From Mycobacterium szulgai (GTDB taxonomy: Bacteria > Actinomycetota > Actinomycetes > Mycobacteriales > Mycobacteriaceae), in contig NZ_LQPW01000144.1 of NCBI RefSeq assembly GCF_002116635.1, positions 17,626 to 81,625 of the forward strand: DNA of 64,000 bases. The letters are read 5' to 3'. How positions within the stretch are numbered: the stretch's first letter is position 1; every line of letters begins with the position of its first letter. Positions 1 through 8,131 of the stretch are shown in pieces. The notes under the pieces are model-generated. The model did not search any database. It saw nothing but the letters and a program-made list of their open reading frames with translations, and was not told the DNA's origin. Position numbers and translations under genes: made by a program.

Positions 1-512
1 CCCGCCCGGCCCGCCTGCTGCGGTCCTGGGTTCTGATCCCCGCGCTGGCGGCCGCGGGCTTGCTGACCGGAATCTGCTCGCACTGGTGGCCCGAACTTCC
101 CGGCAACGGCAAAAGCATTCTCACCGTCAGCCTCGCCTCCGGCATGACGCTGTCGGCGGCGGCGGTGATCCTGGTGCTCAAACCACTGCTGACCGCGCTG
201 TTCCTGCGCGCCGGGGGAGCCGGCGGAATGCTGACCCCGTCGCTGGCCACCGGCGCCGCGGCCGGATCGCTAGTGGTGCTGGCCATCAACTCGGCCGCCG
301 GGACGCACCTGCACGTGCCGGCGGTCTCGCTGGCCGGTGCGGCCGGCGTGCTCGCCGTCACCCAGGGCTCGCCGGTCTGGGCGGCGATCTTCGTCTGGGA
401 GCTGGCTCGCCCCCCGATCTGGCTGCTGCTGCTTTTCCTGGTCACCGCCGTTGCGGCGGACCGGCTCAAGGCAGCGGTCGAACGGTACCGGTCAGGTGCG
501 GGTACCCCTTAG
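1..512 (+). CDS. ClC-family chloride channel/transporter, C-terminal part (5' truncated by window)
   Basis: The reading frame is open from base 3 and ends with TAG at 510-512; the start lies before the window. The visible ~169 residues are strongly hydrophobic, with several membrane segments. The stretch GGAGGMLTPSLATGAAAG resembles the ClC motif around GxFxP that lines the anion pathway, followed by the AAGVLAVTQGSP helix typical of the family's C-terminal half. ClC proteins move chloride through, or exchange chloride for protons across, the cytoplasmic membrane. There is no CBS domain after the last membrane segment, as in short bacterial ClC proteins. The last 47 bases overlap the convergent htdX gene. 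Family assignment is fairly sure; ion and mode (channel or antiporter) cannot be judged from this fragment. Confidence 0.75.
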   Translation, partial: RPARLLRSWVLIPALAAAGLLTGICSHWWPELPGNGKSILTVSLASGMTLSAAAVILVLKPLLTALFLRAGGAGGMLTPSLATGAAAGSLVVLAINSAAGTHLHVPAVSLAGAAGVLAVTQGSPVWAAIFVWELARPPIWLLLLFLVTAVAADRLKAAVERYRSGAGTP

Positions 513-1311
513 AAACGTTGCGCAGCACCAGATCCCAGCCGCCCTCCTTCTCTTCGACGTAGAGCCCGGCGGTAGCAGGCAGCACCACCGGCTTGGCGAA
601 CCGCACCGAATACCGCACCGCATCGGGAAAGCGGCCTTCGATGTTGGCCAATACTGCTGCGGCGCTGAACATTCCGTGCGCAATCACAGTCGGGAACCCG
701 AACAACTTGGCGGCCACCGGATTGGTGTGGATGGGATTGTGGTCGCCGCTGACGGCGGCGTAGCGGCGGATCTGGCTGGGCGTGATCCGCAGCACGGTGG
801 AGGCCGGCGGCGGCTTAGGCTCCTTTTGCGGCGCAGGTTTGGGCTCGTCGGACAAGCTGGTGCGCTGCTGGTGCAGAAACGTGGTCACCTGGTGCCAAGC
901 GGTGTCGTTGCCCACGTTCACGTCGGTAACTATGTCGACCAGCAGGCCCTTGCGGTGTTCGCGCAGATTCTCCGCGTGCACCCGCACCCCGACGGTGTCG
1001 GTGACCGCTATCGGCTGGTACTGCGTGATGTGGTTCTCCATGTGCACCGAACCCATTGCGGCAAAAGGAAAGTCGAAGGCAGTGACCAGCGACATCACCG
1101 AGGGGAACGTCAATGCGAACGGATAGGTCAGCGGTACGGTGTTGCCGTAGCGCAGACCCGTGACCGCCGCATAGGCCGCCACATTGGTGTGGTCGATGGG
1201 CAGTTCCTCGACTGTCACCGTGCGATCGGGCAGCTTGTCCCCGCGCGGTATCACCGCCAGGGCCCCGGCCGCCGCGCGCAGCAGGTTCTTCAGACCGCTT
1301 GGCTGGTTCAC
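466..1311 (-). CDS. htdX: HtdX-type MaoC-like 3-hydroxyacyl-thioester dehydratase
   Basis: This 281-residue protein matches Rv0241c (HtdX, 280 aa) in length and in what I recall of its sequence. It has a double hotdog arrangement; the C-terminal half carries the MaoC hydratase motif (SGDHNPIHTNP ... AHG), whose Asp and His are the catalytic pair for (R)-specific dehydration or hydration of 3-hydroxyacyl thioesters. The start is GTG at 1309-1311 with a purine-rich GGGGGAAG just upstream. It lies 19 bases after fabG4 on the same strand, so ketoreduction (FabG4) and dehydration (HtdX) are probably co-expressed steps of fatty acyl processing in the cytosol. Its 3' end runs 47 bases into the convergent chloride-channel gene. 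Confidence 0.9.
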   Translation of the reverse strand: MNQPSGLKNLLRAAAGALAVIPRGDKLPDRTVTVEELPIDHTNVAAYAAVTGLRYGNTVPLTYPFALTFPSVMSLVTAFDFPFAAMGSVHMENHITQYQPIAVTDTVGVRVHAENLREHRKGLLVDIVTDVNVGNDTAWHQVTTFLHQQRTSLSDEPKPAPQKEPKPPPASTVLRITPSQIRRYAAVSGDHNPIHTNPVAAKLFGFPTVIAHGMFSAAAVLANIEGRFPDAVRYSVRFAKPVVLPATAGLYVEEKEGGWDLVLRNVSKGYPHLTGTVRPLP

Positions 1312-1330
1312 TGTCTTCCCCCTGGAAAGG

Positions 1331-2704
1331 CTAAGCGCCCAGCATCTGCTGACCGCAGACGCGAATGACGTTGCCGGTCACCGCGTTTGAAGCCGGGCTG
1401 GCGAAGTAGGCAATGGTCTCGGCGACGTCGACCGGCTGGCCGCCCTGGTGCAGCGAGTTCATCCGGCGGGCCACCTCGCGGGTGGCCAACGGAATGGCAG
1501 CGGTCATCTGGGTCTCGATGAATCCCGGTGCGACGGCGTTGATCGTGATGCCCTTCTTCGCCAGCTCGGGTGCCAGTGCCTGGGTGATACCGATCATCCC
1601 GGCCTTGGTGGTGCCGTAGTTCGTCTGCCCGCGATTGCCCGCGATGCCGGCGATCGAGGACAGGCCGATCACCCGGCCGCCCTCGCCCAGCGTGCCATTG
1701 GCCACCAGGCCCTCGGTAAGACGAAGCGGTGCAAGCAAATTCACGGCCAGGACGGCGTCCCAGCGCGCCTCGTCCATGTTCACCAGCAGCTTGTCGCGAG
1801 TGATACCGGCGTTGTTGACCAGGATGTCGGCCCGCCCGCCGTGGTGGTCGCGCAGGTGCTCGGTGATCTTCTCCACGGCATCTTCGGCTGTCACATCCAG
1901 CCACAGTGGGGTGCCGCCAACGTTATTGGCGGTCTCGGCCAGGGCTTCTTCGGCCGACTCCACATCGATCGCGACGACGCGGGCCCCGTCGCGGGCAAGT
2001 ACCTCGGCAATGGTTGCGCCGATGCCGCGGGCGGCGCCGGTCACGATGGCGACCCTGCCGTCCAGCGGCTTGTCCCAGTCGGCCGGTGGCGTGGAGTCTT
2101 GTGCTCCGACGTAGAAAACCTGGCCGTCGACGTAGGCCGACTTGGCCGACAGGATGAACCGCATGGTCGATTCCAGACCGGTGGCGGCCGGTTTGGCGTC
2201 CGGCGCCAGATAGACAAGCGCGACGGTGGACCCATTGCGCAGTTCCTTGCCCAGTGACCGGGTGAAGCCCTCCAGGGCGCGCTGTGCGATGCGTTCGTCG
2301 GTGCTGGCGGCAGCTTCGGGCGTGGTGCCCACGACTACCAGGCGCGCGCAGGGTTTGAGGTTGCGCAGCAACGGCGTGAAGTACTCGTACAGCGCCTTGA
2401 GCCCAGCCGGTTTGGTTATGCCGGTGGCATCGAACACCAGGCCGGCGAACTTGTCGGCCCAGCGCCCGCCCAGGTTGTTGGACACCAGCTCGTAGTCACC
2501 GTCCAACGCCGAGCGCAGCGGCTCGACGACGCGGCCCGGCTGGTCCTGAGGCCCACCGATCAGCAGGGACCCGTCCAGCGGCGGATCGCCCGCGCGGTAG
2601 CGCCGAAGTTCCTCGGGCTGGGGCAATCCGAGTTGCTTGGCCACGAACGACCCCGGAGCGGAGTTGACCACCTGCGATATCAGATCTGGTGAGCGTTTGG
2701 CCAC
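1331..2704 (-). CDS. fabG4: FabG4, high-molecular-weight 3-oxoacyl-thioester reductase
   Basis: The protein has 457 residues, close to Rv0242c FabG4 (454 aa). The N-terminal ~200 residues form the flavodoxin-like extra domain of this subfamily. The C-terminal ~250 residues are a complete short-chain dehydrogenase: TGAARGIG for the cofactor, NNAG, and the catalytic SSIAG ... YGTTK (Ser-Tyr-Lys). FabG4 enzymes reduce 3-oxoacyl-CoA or ACP and prefer NADH. The start is GTG at 2702-2704, beginning VAKRSPDL like the known protein, with GGAAGG seven bases upstream. A longer open frame to 2932 exists, but it crosses the intergenic operator and overlaps fadA2. It is probably the first gene of the fabG4-htdX operon. 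Confidence 0.92.
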   Translation of the reverse strand: MAKRSPDLISQVVNSAPGSFVAKQLGLPQPEELRRYRAGDPPLDGSLLIGGPQDQPGRVVEPLRSALDGDYELVSNNLGGRWADKFAGLVFDATGITKPAGLKALYEYFTPLLRNLKPCARLVVVGTTPEAAASTDERIAQRALEGFTRSLGKELRNGSTVALVYLAPDAKPAATGLESTMRFILSAKSAYVDGQVFYVGAQDSTPPADWDKPLDGRVAIVTGAARGIGATIAEVLARDGARVVAIDVESAEEALAETANNVGGTPLWLDVTAEDAVEKITEHLRDHHGGRADILVNNAGITRDKLLVNMDEARWDAVLAVNLLAPLRLTEGLVANGTLGEGGRVIGLSSIAGIAGNRGQTNYGTTKAGMIGITQALAPELAKKGITINAVAPGFIETQMTAAIPLATREVARRMNSLHQGGQPVDVAETIAYFASPASNAVTGNVIRVCGQQMLGA

Positions 2705-2731
2705 TGGGTTGCCTTCCGTGTCGGGGACGAA

Positions 2732-2747
2732 CTTACTTCCGAGTAAG
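2732..2747. promoter_or_regulatory. Inverted repeat operator between fabG4 and fadA2
   Basis: CTTACT-TCCG-AGTAAG is a perfect 6-bp inverted repeat with a 4-bp spacer in the short divergent region between fabG4 (starts 2704) and fadA2 (starts 2827). A repeat of the same architecture lies upstream of fadE5 at 6375-6390, giving the shared form TTACY-N4-AGTAA. A dimeric regulator of fatty-acid genes is the natural reading. I cannot name the regulator. Confidence 0.6.
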
Positions 2748-2826
2748 AACAGTGGGTAGTATTGCCTGCAGAGGCGGATACCCCCAAAACTAACCCCCAA
2801 AGAGCGCCGAGACACGGAGAAAAATC

Positions 2827-4149
2827 GTGGCCCCTGCAAGTTCTGAGCCGAGCCCGTCCAGACGACGAGTTGCCGTTCTTGGCGGCAACCGTATCCCATT
2901 CGGTCGATCCGACCGCGCGTATGCCGAGGCATCCAACCAGGACATGTTCACCGCCGCGCTGGCCGGGCTGGTCGACCGATTCGGTTTGGGTGGCGAGCGA
3001 TTGGGTGCGGTGATCGGCGGCGCGGTGCTCAAGCACAGCCGCGACTTCAACCTGATGCGTGAATGTGTGCTTGGTTCCGCGCTCTCGTCGTATACGCCGG
3101 CCTTCGACATCCAGCAGGCCTGCGGCACCGGCCTGCAAGCGGCGATCGCGGCGGCCGACGGCATTGCCGCCGGCCGCTACGAGGTGGCCGCCGCAGGCGG
3201 TGTGGACACCACCTCGGACGCGCCGATTGCGCTGGGCGAGGACCTGCGCCGCACCTTGCTGAAGGTGCGCCGGTCCAAGTCCAACGTGCAACGGGCGAAG
3301 CTATTGGGCGCACTGCCGGCCAACCTCGGGCTGGACCTGCCGGCCAACAGCGAACCGCGCACCGGCCTGTCGATGGGCGAGCATGCCGCAATCACTGCCA
3401 AGCAGATGGGCATCAAGCGCGTCGAGCAGGACGAACTGGCCGTCGCCAGCCACCGCAACATGGCCGACGCCTACGACCGCGGCTTCTTCGACGACCTGAT
3501 CACGCCGTTCCTGGGGCTCTACCGCGACGACAACCTGCGTCCGGACGCCAGTGTGGAGAAGCTGGCCGGGCTGCGCCCCGTTTTCGGGGTGAAGGCCGGT
3601 GACGCGACGATGACCGCGGGTAATTCCACCCCGCTGACTGACGGCGCCTCGGTGGCGCTACTGGCCAGCGAGCAGTGGGCCCAGGAGCACTCGCTGGCCC
3701 CGCTGGCCTACTTCGTGGATGCCGAAACCGCCGCGGTCGACTACGTCAACGGGAACGACGGGCTGCTCATGGCACCCACCTTCGCAGTCCCCCGCCTGTT
3801 GGCGCGCAACGGGCTGAGCCTGCAGGACTTCGACTTCTACGAAGTCCACGAAGCCTTCGCCTCGGTAGTGCTGTGTCACCTGCAGGCCTGGGAGTCCGAG
3901 GAATACTGCAAGGAGCGCCTGGGACTGGACGCCGCACTCGGGTCGATCGACCGGTCCAAGCTAAATGTCAACGGTTCGTCCTTGGCGGCCGGGCACCCCT
4001 TCGCGGCCACCGGCGGGCGGATCCTGGCGCAACTGGCCAAACAGATCGCCGAGAAGAAGGCGGAAAAGAAGGGGTCCGGCCCGGTTCGGGGGCTGATTTC
4101 GATCTGCGCCGCAGGCGGCCAGGGTGTTGCCGCGATTCTTGAAGGCTGA
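2827..4149 (+). CDS. fadA2: FadA2, acetyl-CoA acyltransferase (thiolase)
   Basis: This 440-residue protein has the same length as Rv0243 FadA2. Thiolase landmarks are all present: the nucleophilic Cys in FDIQQACGTGLQ near residue 98, the GHPFAATGGR loop, the HEAFAS histidine and the C-terminal CAAGGQG cysteine. Thiolases cleave 3-ketoacyl-CoA with CoA in the last step of beta-oxidation, or run the reverse condensation. The start is GTG at 2827. The gene is divergent from fabG4 across the 2732-2747 operator and converges on fadE5, an acyl-CoA dehydrogenase catalysing the first step of the same cycle. Two hairpin terminators follow it. Confidence 0.93.
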   Translation: MAPASSEPSPSRRRVAVLGGNRIPFGRSDRAYAEASNQDMFTAALAGLVDRFGLGGERLGAVIGGAVLKHSRDFNLMRECVLGSALSSYTPAFDIQQACGTGLQAAIAAADGIAAGRYEVAAAGGVDTTSDAPIALGEDLRRTLLKVRRSKSNVQRAKLLGALPANLGLDLPANSEPRTGLSMGEHAAITAKQMGIKRVEQDELAVASHRNMADAYDRGFFDDLITPFLGLYRDDNLRPDASVEKLAGLRPVFGVKAGDATMTAGNSTPLTDGASVALLASEQWAQEHSLAPLAYFVDAETAAVDYVNGNDGLLMAPTFAVPRLLARNGLSLQDFDFYEVHEAFASVVLCHLQAWESEEYCKERLGLDAALGSIDRSKLNVNGSSLAAGHPFAATGGRILAQLAKQIAEKKAEKKGSGPVRGLISICAAGGQGVAAILEG

Positions 4150-4322
4150 GTTTTCTGGGACGCGCGAATCATTTTTCGTTTCGGGTGGTTTGTGCCGCGA
4201 GTAGATGGGTACTCGGATGCTCGGATAGCCCCGTGTTGTGGTCTGACCCCCCGACCCCGACGGCAACGCGGGGCAATCCCTAGATCGACCGCCGGTCAGC
4301 GGAGACGGGCGAACGCAAAGGG

Positions 4323-4360
4323 CCGCCGCTGGAGTGAGGGGATCCAGCGGCGGTCTTTTT
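4323..4360 (+). terminator. Rho-independent terminator after fadA2
   Basis: CCGCCGCTGGA (4323-4333) pairs perfectly with TCCAGCGGCGG (4343-4353) around a 9-base loop and is followed by TCTTTTT. This is a classical intrinsic terminator for rightward transcription from fadA2. It lies in the 338-bp gene-free stretch 4150-4487, where I see nothing else but the second hairpin at 4429-4476. Confidence 0.8.
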
Positions 4361-4428
4361 GATTCTCCGAAGTTGTCGACATATAACCCAGGCATCCGCG
4401 TCGCAGTGAGCGGAGCGGCGAGCGGCGC

Positions 4429-4477
4429 AAACGCAAAACGGTCCCCGTTCTTGCGAGCGGGGACCGTTTTGCGTTTT
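4429..4477. terminator. Bidirectional terminator hairpin between fadA2 and fadE5
   Basis: A perfect 19-bp stem (4429-4447 with 4458-4476; core CGCAAAACGGTCCCCG) encloses a 10-base loop. T-rich flanks lie on both strands: TTTT ends the plus arm and TTTGCG follows on the minus strand. It sits 12 bases beyond the fadE5 stop, so it probably terminates leftward fadE5 transcription and backs up the fadA2 terminator. Confidence 0.8.
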
Positions 4478-4487
4478 CTGCTTGCTC

Positions 4488-6323
4488 TTAGAACGCGGCC
4501 TCGTCGAGTTCCATGATGTCGTTGTCCAGCGTGTCGATCACCTCGCGGGTGCTGGTCAACAGCGGCAGGAAGTTCTTCGCGAAGAACGACGCCACCGCGA
4601 TCTTGCCCTCGTAGAAGGACCGGTCGGCACCGGTGGCACCGGCGTCCAGTGCGGCCACGGCAACGGCGGCCTGACGCTGCAGCAACCAGCCGATGACCAG
4701 GTCGCCGACGCTCATCAGGAAGCGCACCGAACCCAGCCCCACCTTGTACAGGCTGGTCACGTCTTCCTGAGCGGCCATCAGGTAGCCGGTCAGCGTGGCG
4801 GCCATGGCCTGTACGTCGGTGAGTGCCTTGGCCAGCAGCGCCCGCTCGGTCTTGAGCCGGCCGTTACCGGTCTCGCTGTCGACGAACTCCTGGATTTGAC
4901 CCGACACGTGGGCCAACGCCACACCCTTGTCGCGGACGATCTTGCGGAAGAAGAAGTCCTGCGCCTGGATGGCGGTGGTGCCCTCGTAGAGAGAGTCGAT
5001 CTTGGCGTCGCGGATGTACTGCTCGATCGGGTAGTCCTGCAGGAAGCCGGAACCGCCCAGCGTCTGCAAGCTCTCGGTGAGCTTGGCGTAGGCCTGCTCG
5101 GAGCCGACGCCCTTGACTACCGGCAGCATCAGGTCGTTGACCTTGACCGCCAGCTCGGGGCTGACACCGTGCACCGCCTCGGCGACCGACGCGTCCTGGA
5201 ACGTCGCGGTGTAGAGGTAGAGCGCGCGCAGACCCTCGGCGTAGGCCTTCTGGGTCATCAGCGACCGGCGCACATCGGGATGGTGGGTGATCGTCACCCG
5301 CGGTGCGGTCTTGTCGGTCATCTGGGTCAGGTCGGCGCCCTGCACGCGGGACTTCGCGTATTCCAGCGCATTCAGGTAGCCGGTCGACAGCGTGGCGATG
5401 GCCTTGGTGCCGACCATCATCCGGGCCTGCTCGATGACCTCGAACATCTGTGCGATGCCGTTGTGTACCTCGCCGACCAGCCACCCCTTGGCGGGCACGT
5501 CGTGCTGGCCCAGCGACAGCTCACACGTGGTGGAAACCTTCAGGCCCATCTTGTGCTCGACGTTGGTGACGAAGACGCCGTTGCGCTCGCCCAGTTCGCC
5601 GGTCTCGAAGTCGAACAGGAACTTGGGTACGAAGAACAGCGACAGACCCTTGGTGCCAGGGCCGGCGCCCTCCGGACGGGCCAGCACCAGGTGGAAGATG
5701 TTCTCGAAGAGGTCGCCGGAGTCACCCGAGGTGATGAACCGCTTGACCCCGTCGATGTGCCAGGAGCCATCCTCCTGCTGAACGGCCTTGGTCCGGCCTG
5801 CGCCCACATCCGAGCCGGCGTCCGGCTCGGTCAGCACCATGGTCGAACCCCAGCCGCGCTCGGAGGCCAGGATGGCCCACTTCTTCTGCTCCTCGGTTCC
5901 GAGGTGATAGAGGATGTTGGCGAAGCCGGCGCCGCCGGCGTACATCCACACCGCCGGGTTGGCACCCAGGATGTGTTCATGCAGCGCCCAGACCAGTGAC
6001 TTGGGCATCGGCATGCCGCCGAGGGCCTCGTCGATGCCGGCCTTGTTCCAGCCGGCGTCGGTCACTGCGTTGACGGACTTCTTGAACGACTCCGGCAGCG
6101 TGACCGAGAACGTCTTGGGGTCGAAGGTGGGCGGGTTACGGTCACCCTCGACGAACGACTCGGCGACCGGCCCCTCGGCCAGCCGGCTGACCTCGGCCAG
6201 CATTTCTTGGGCGGTGTCGACGTCCAGATCGCTGAACTCGCCTTCACCCAGAGCTTTGTCAACGCCCAACACCTCAAACAGGTTGAACACCTGGTCGCGG
6301 ACGTTGCTCTTGTAGTGGCTCAC
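4488..6323 (-). CDS. fadE5: FadE5, acyl-CoA dehydrogenase
   Basis: The 611-residue protein agrees in length and nearly throughout in sequence with Rv0244c FadE5. It is the long (~600 aa) type of acyl-CoA dehydrogenase with an extra C-terminal helical domain. The LTEPDAGSDVG segment is the flavin/substrate loop of the family, and DSLYEGTTAIQAQDF marks the catalytic region near the C-terminal third. It oxidises acyl-CoA to trans-2-enoyl-CoA with FAD in the cytosol. The start is GTG at 6321-6323 (VSHYKSNVRDQ), preceded by GAGGAGGACC. The open frame runs back to 6452, but that part has no similarity and covers an operator. An inverted repeat like that upstream of fabG4/fadA2 lies 52 bases before the start, so the two units may be co-regulated. 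Confidence 0.95.
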   Translation of the reverse strand: MSHYKSNVRDQVFNLFEVLGVDKALGEGEFSDLDVDTAQEMLAEVSRLAEGPVAESFVEGDRNPPTFDPKTFSVTLPESFKKSVNAVTDAGWNKAGIDEALGGMPMPKSLVWALHEHILGANPAVWMYAGGAGFANILYHLGTEEQKKWAILASERGWGSTMVLTEPDAGSDVGAGRTKAVQQEDGSWHIDGVKRFITSGDSGDLFENIFHLVLARPEGAGPGTKGLSLFFVPKFLFDFETGELGERNGVFVTNVEHKMGLKVSTTCELSLGQHDVPAKGWLVGEVHNGIAQMFEVIEQARMMVGTKAIATLSTGYLNALEYAKSRVQGADLTQMTDKTAPRVTITHHPDVRRSLMTQKAYAEGLRALYLYTATFQDASVAEAVHGVSPELAVKVNDLMLPVVKGVGSEQAYAKLTESLQTLGGSGFLQDYPIEQYIRDAKIDSLYEGTTAIQAQDFFFRKIVRDKGVALAHVSGQIQEFVDSETGNGRLKTERALLAKALTDVQAMAATLTGYLMAAQEDVTSLYKVGLGSVRFLMSVGDLVIGWLLQRQAAVAVAALDAGATGADRSFYEGKIAVASFFAKNFLPLLTSTREVIDTLDNDIMELDEAAF

Positions 6324-6374
6324 TACGGTCCTCCTCGTTGAGAATGCCACCTGATGGTTGGGTACTCGGGCTAA

Positions 6375-6390
6375 GTTACCCACCAGTAAC
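6375..6390. promoter_or_regulatory. Inverted repeat operator upstream of fadE5
   Basis: GTTACC-CACC-AGTAAC contains GTTAC/GTAAC arms and aligns with the repeat at 2732-2747 as TTACY-N4-AGTAA. It lies 52 bases upstream of the fadE5 start and is followed by an AT-rich TGTTAAAATAT, which could be part of a promoter. Confidence 0.55.
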
Positions 6391-6448
6391 ACTGTTAAAA
6401 TATCTCGGCTGGATACTCCAACGCAAGTTGGTGTTGGCCACATTTCAA

Positions 6449-6460
6449 CCAACCGGTTGG
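6449..6460. promoter_or_regulatory. Perfect palindrome CCAACCGGTTGG upstream of the 2OG-oxygenase gene
   Basis: A 12-bp perfect palindrome lies in the fadE5/oxygenase divergent region, 45 bases before the plus-strand start at 6505. It differs from the fad-type repeat at 6375-6390, so it may serve the rightward unit. No regulator gene is adjacent. Confidence 0.4.
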
Positions 6461-6504
6461 GTCAGCCCTGATTCCGGCCCTCGGGGGCCCTGCGACCTGG
6501 GGCG

Positions 6505-7554
6505 ATGATGTGCACAATGACGATTGTGGGGAACATCACGGCCCTTCCGATAGTGGATCTTCACGCCGATTTCGGCCAGCTGCGCAATAGCCTTCGGGTA
6601 GCTGCGCACGAGGTGGGCTTTTTCTATCTGACCGGTCACGACGTGCCCGCCACTCTCGCCGCCAGCGTGCTTGACGTGGCGCGACGCCTCTTTGCCCTGC
6701 CCCAGGCGGACAAGGACGCGATCGCGATGGCTTGCAGCCCGCATTTTCGCGGATACACCCGGCTGGGCGGCGAGCTGACCGGTGGCGAGGTGGACTGGCG
6801 TGAACAGATCGACATCGGACCCGAGCGCGTGCCGATCGGCGGTGCGGACAAGCCGGATTACTTCTGGCTGCAAGGGCCCAACCAGTGGCCGGCAGCCCTG
6901 CCCGAGTTGCCCGGAATCATCGCCGAATGGGACGCCGTGCTGTCCGGGGTGGCTCGCACCCTGCTCGGCCACTGGGCGGCCGCCCTCGGCAGTCCGTCCG
7001 ACGTGTTCGACGCGGCTTTCGCCGGCGAACCTGCCACGTTGATCAAAATCGTCCGGTATCCGGCGCAAGCCATTTCCGCGGCCGGCGCACAGGGCGTGGG
7101 AGCGCACAAGGATTCCGGCGTGCTCACGCTGTTGCTGACCGAGCCCGGCAGCCGCGGCCTGCAGGTCCGGCGAGGCGGTCACTGGGTGGACGTGCCCGCC
7201 CTGGACGGCGCGTTCGTCGTCAACATCGGCGAGTTGCTCGAAGTCGCCACCGGCGGCTACCTGCGCGCAACCGAGCACCGGGTGAACCTGCAGCGAGGGG
7301 TCACCGACCGGCTGTCGGTGCCCTATTTTTTCAACCCACGACTGGACGCACAGATACCGGTGTTGTCGCTGCCCGCCGAACTGGCAGCACACACCGTGCC
7401 GCGCCGGGACCCGTTGGATCCCATCGTCTCCGTCTATGGACGCAACGCGTGGAAGAGTCGATTGCGAGCGCACCCGGATGTGGCTGCCGCACACGGATAC
7501 TCAGCGGGTAGGGTCGAGCGCGAGAATCCCGTTCTCGGCTCAAGGGGCGAATGA
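6505..7554 (+). CDS. 2-oxoglutarate/Fe(II)-dependent oxygenase, isopenicillin-N-synthase-like family
   Basis: This 349-residue protein has the two parts of the plant/bacterial 2OG oxygenase family: an N-terminal DIOX_N region (PIVDLHADFGQL ... GFFYLTGHDVP) and the jelly-roll catalytic core. The Fe(II) ligands are visible as HKD in VGAHKDSGVLTLLL and the distal His in RATEHRV; the 2OG-binding Arg is in DRLSVPYFF. Such enzymes hydroxylate, desaturate or ring-close small molecules; the substrate is unknown. The start is uncertain: ATG at 6505, 6508 or 6517 are all possible and no strong ribosome site decides it. It ends seven bases before the flavin reductase gene, so the two are probably co-transcribed. 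I recall no H37Rv gene in this position. Confidence 0.85.
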   Translation: MMCTMTIVGNITALPIVDLHADFGQLRNSLRVAAHEVGFFYLTGHDVPATLAASVLDVARRLFALPQADKDAIAMACSPHFRGYTRLGGELTGGEVDWREQIDIGPERVPIGGADKPDYFWLQGPNQWPAALPELPGIIAEWDAVLSGVARTLLGHWAAALGSPSDVFDAAFAGEPATLIKIVRYPAQAISAAGAQGVGAHKDSGVLTLLLTEPGSRGLQVRRGGHWVDVPALDGAFVVNIGELLEVATGGYLRATEHRVNLQRGVTDRLSVPYFFNPRLDAQIPVLSLPAELAAHTVPRRDPLDPIVSVYGRNAWKSRLRAHPDVAAAHGYSAGRVERENPVLGSRGE

Positions 7555-7560
7555 AGTCCG

Positions 7561-8049
7561 ATGAACTCCAACAGCAAGCTGACACCGTCGTCGCTGCGTG
7601 ACGCCTTCGGACATTTCCCGTCCGGGGTGGTGGCCATCGCGGCTGAGGTCGACGGAGTTCGCGAGGGCCTGGCGGCCAGCACCTTTGTTCCCGTCTCGCT
7701 GGATCCGCCGCTGGTGTCGTTCTGTGTGCAGAACATCTCGACCACCTGGCCAAAGCTCAAGGGCGTACCGATGCTGGGCATCAGTGTGCTCGGCGAGGCT
7801 CATGACGAGGCGGCGCGCACGCTGGCCGCCAAGACCGGCGACCGGTTCGCCGGGCTGGAGACGGTGTCCCGCGACTCCGGGGCCGTGTTCATCAAAGGCA
7901 CGGGGCTGTGGCTGGAGAGTGCGATCGAACAGCTGATCCCGGCCGGGGACCACACCATCGTCGTGCTACGGGTCAGCGAGGTCACCGTGGATGCCGAAGT
8001 GGCGCCCATCGTTTTCCACCGCAGCGTTTTCCGCCGACTCGGCGTCTAA
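7561..8049 (+). CDS. Flavin reductase-like FMN-binding oxidoreductase (Rv0245 orthologue)
   Basis: This 162-residue protein has the same length as Rv0245 and the flavin reductase split-barrel fold: an N-terminal LRDAFGHFPSGVVAIAA segment, then AASTFVPVSLDPPLVSFCV, which binds the flavin, and a C-terminal VFHRSVFRRL ending. Members supply reduced FMN to two-component monooxygenases or act alone as NAD(P)H:flavin oxidoreductases. The gene follows the 2OG oxygenase by six bases. A hairpin after its stop may end this transcript or reduce read-through into the radical SAM gene. Confidence 0.88.
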   Translation: MNSNSKLTPSSLRDAFGHFPSGVVAIAAEVDGVREGLAASTFVPVSLDPPLVSFCVQNISTTWPKLKGVPMLGISVLGEAHDEAARTLAAKTGDRFAGLETVSRDSGAVFIKGTGLWLESAIEQLIPAGDHTIVVLRVSEVTVDAEVAPIVFHRSVFRRLGV

Positions 8050-8052
8050 ACC

Positions 8053-8078
8053 CGAAACAGGGCACTTCGCCCTGTTCG
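8053..8078 (+). terminator. Hairpin after the flavin reductase gene
   Basis: AACAGGGC (8056-8063) pairs with GCCCTGTT (8069-8076) around ACTTC and can be extended by CG pairs with one bulged A. There is no U tract, which is common for mycobacterial terminators. It starts a few bases after the stop codon at 8049, so termination or partial attenuation before the radical SAM gene is likely. Confidence 0.6.
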
Positions 8079-8131
8079 AATCGCAAAATAATGTGCGCGT
8101 ACGGGTAGCGCCCGACCTTTGCCGCTTAGTA

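Noticed and set aside
4482..5999. 505-aa plus-strand open frame opposite fadE5
   Set aside because: It is an antisense shadow of high-GC coding DNA: composition is Gly/Val/Gln/His-rich with no domain, while the minus strand encodes a full acyl-CoA dehydrogenase.
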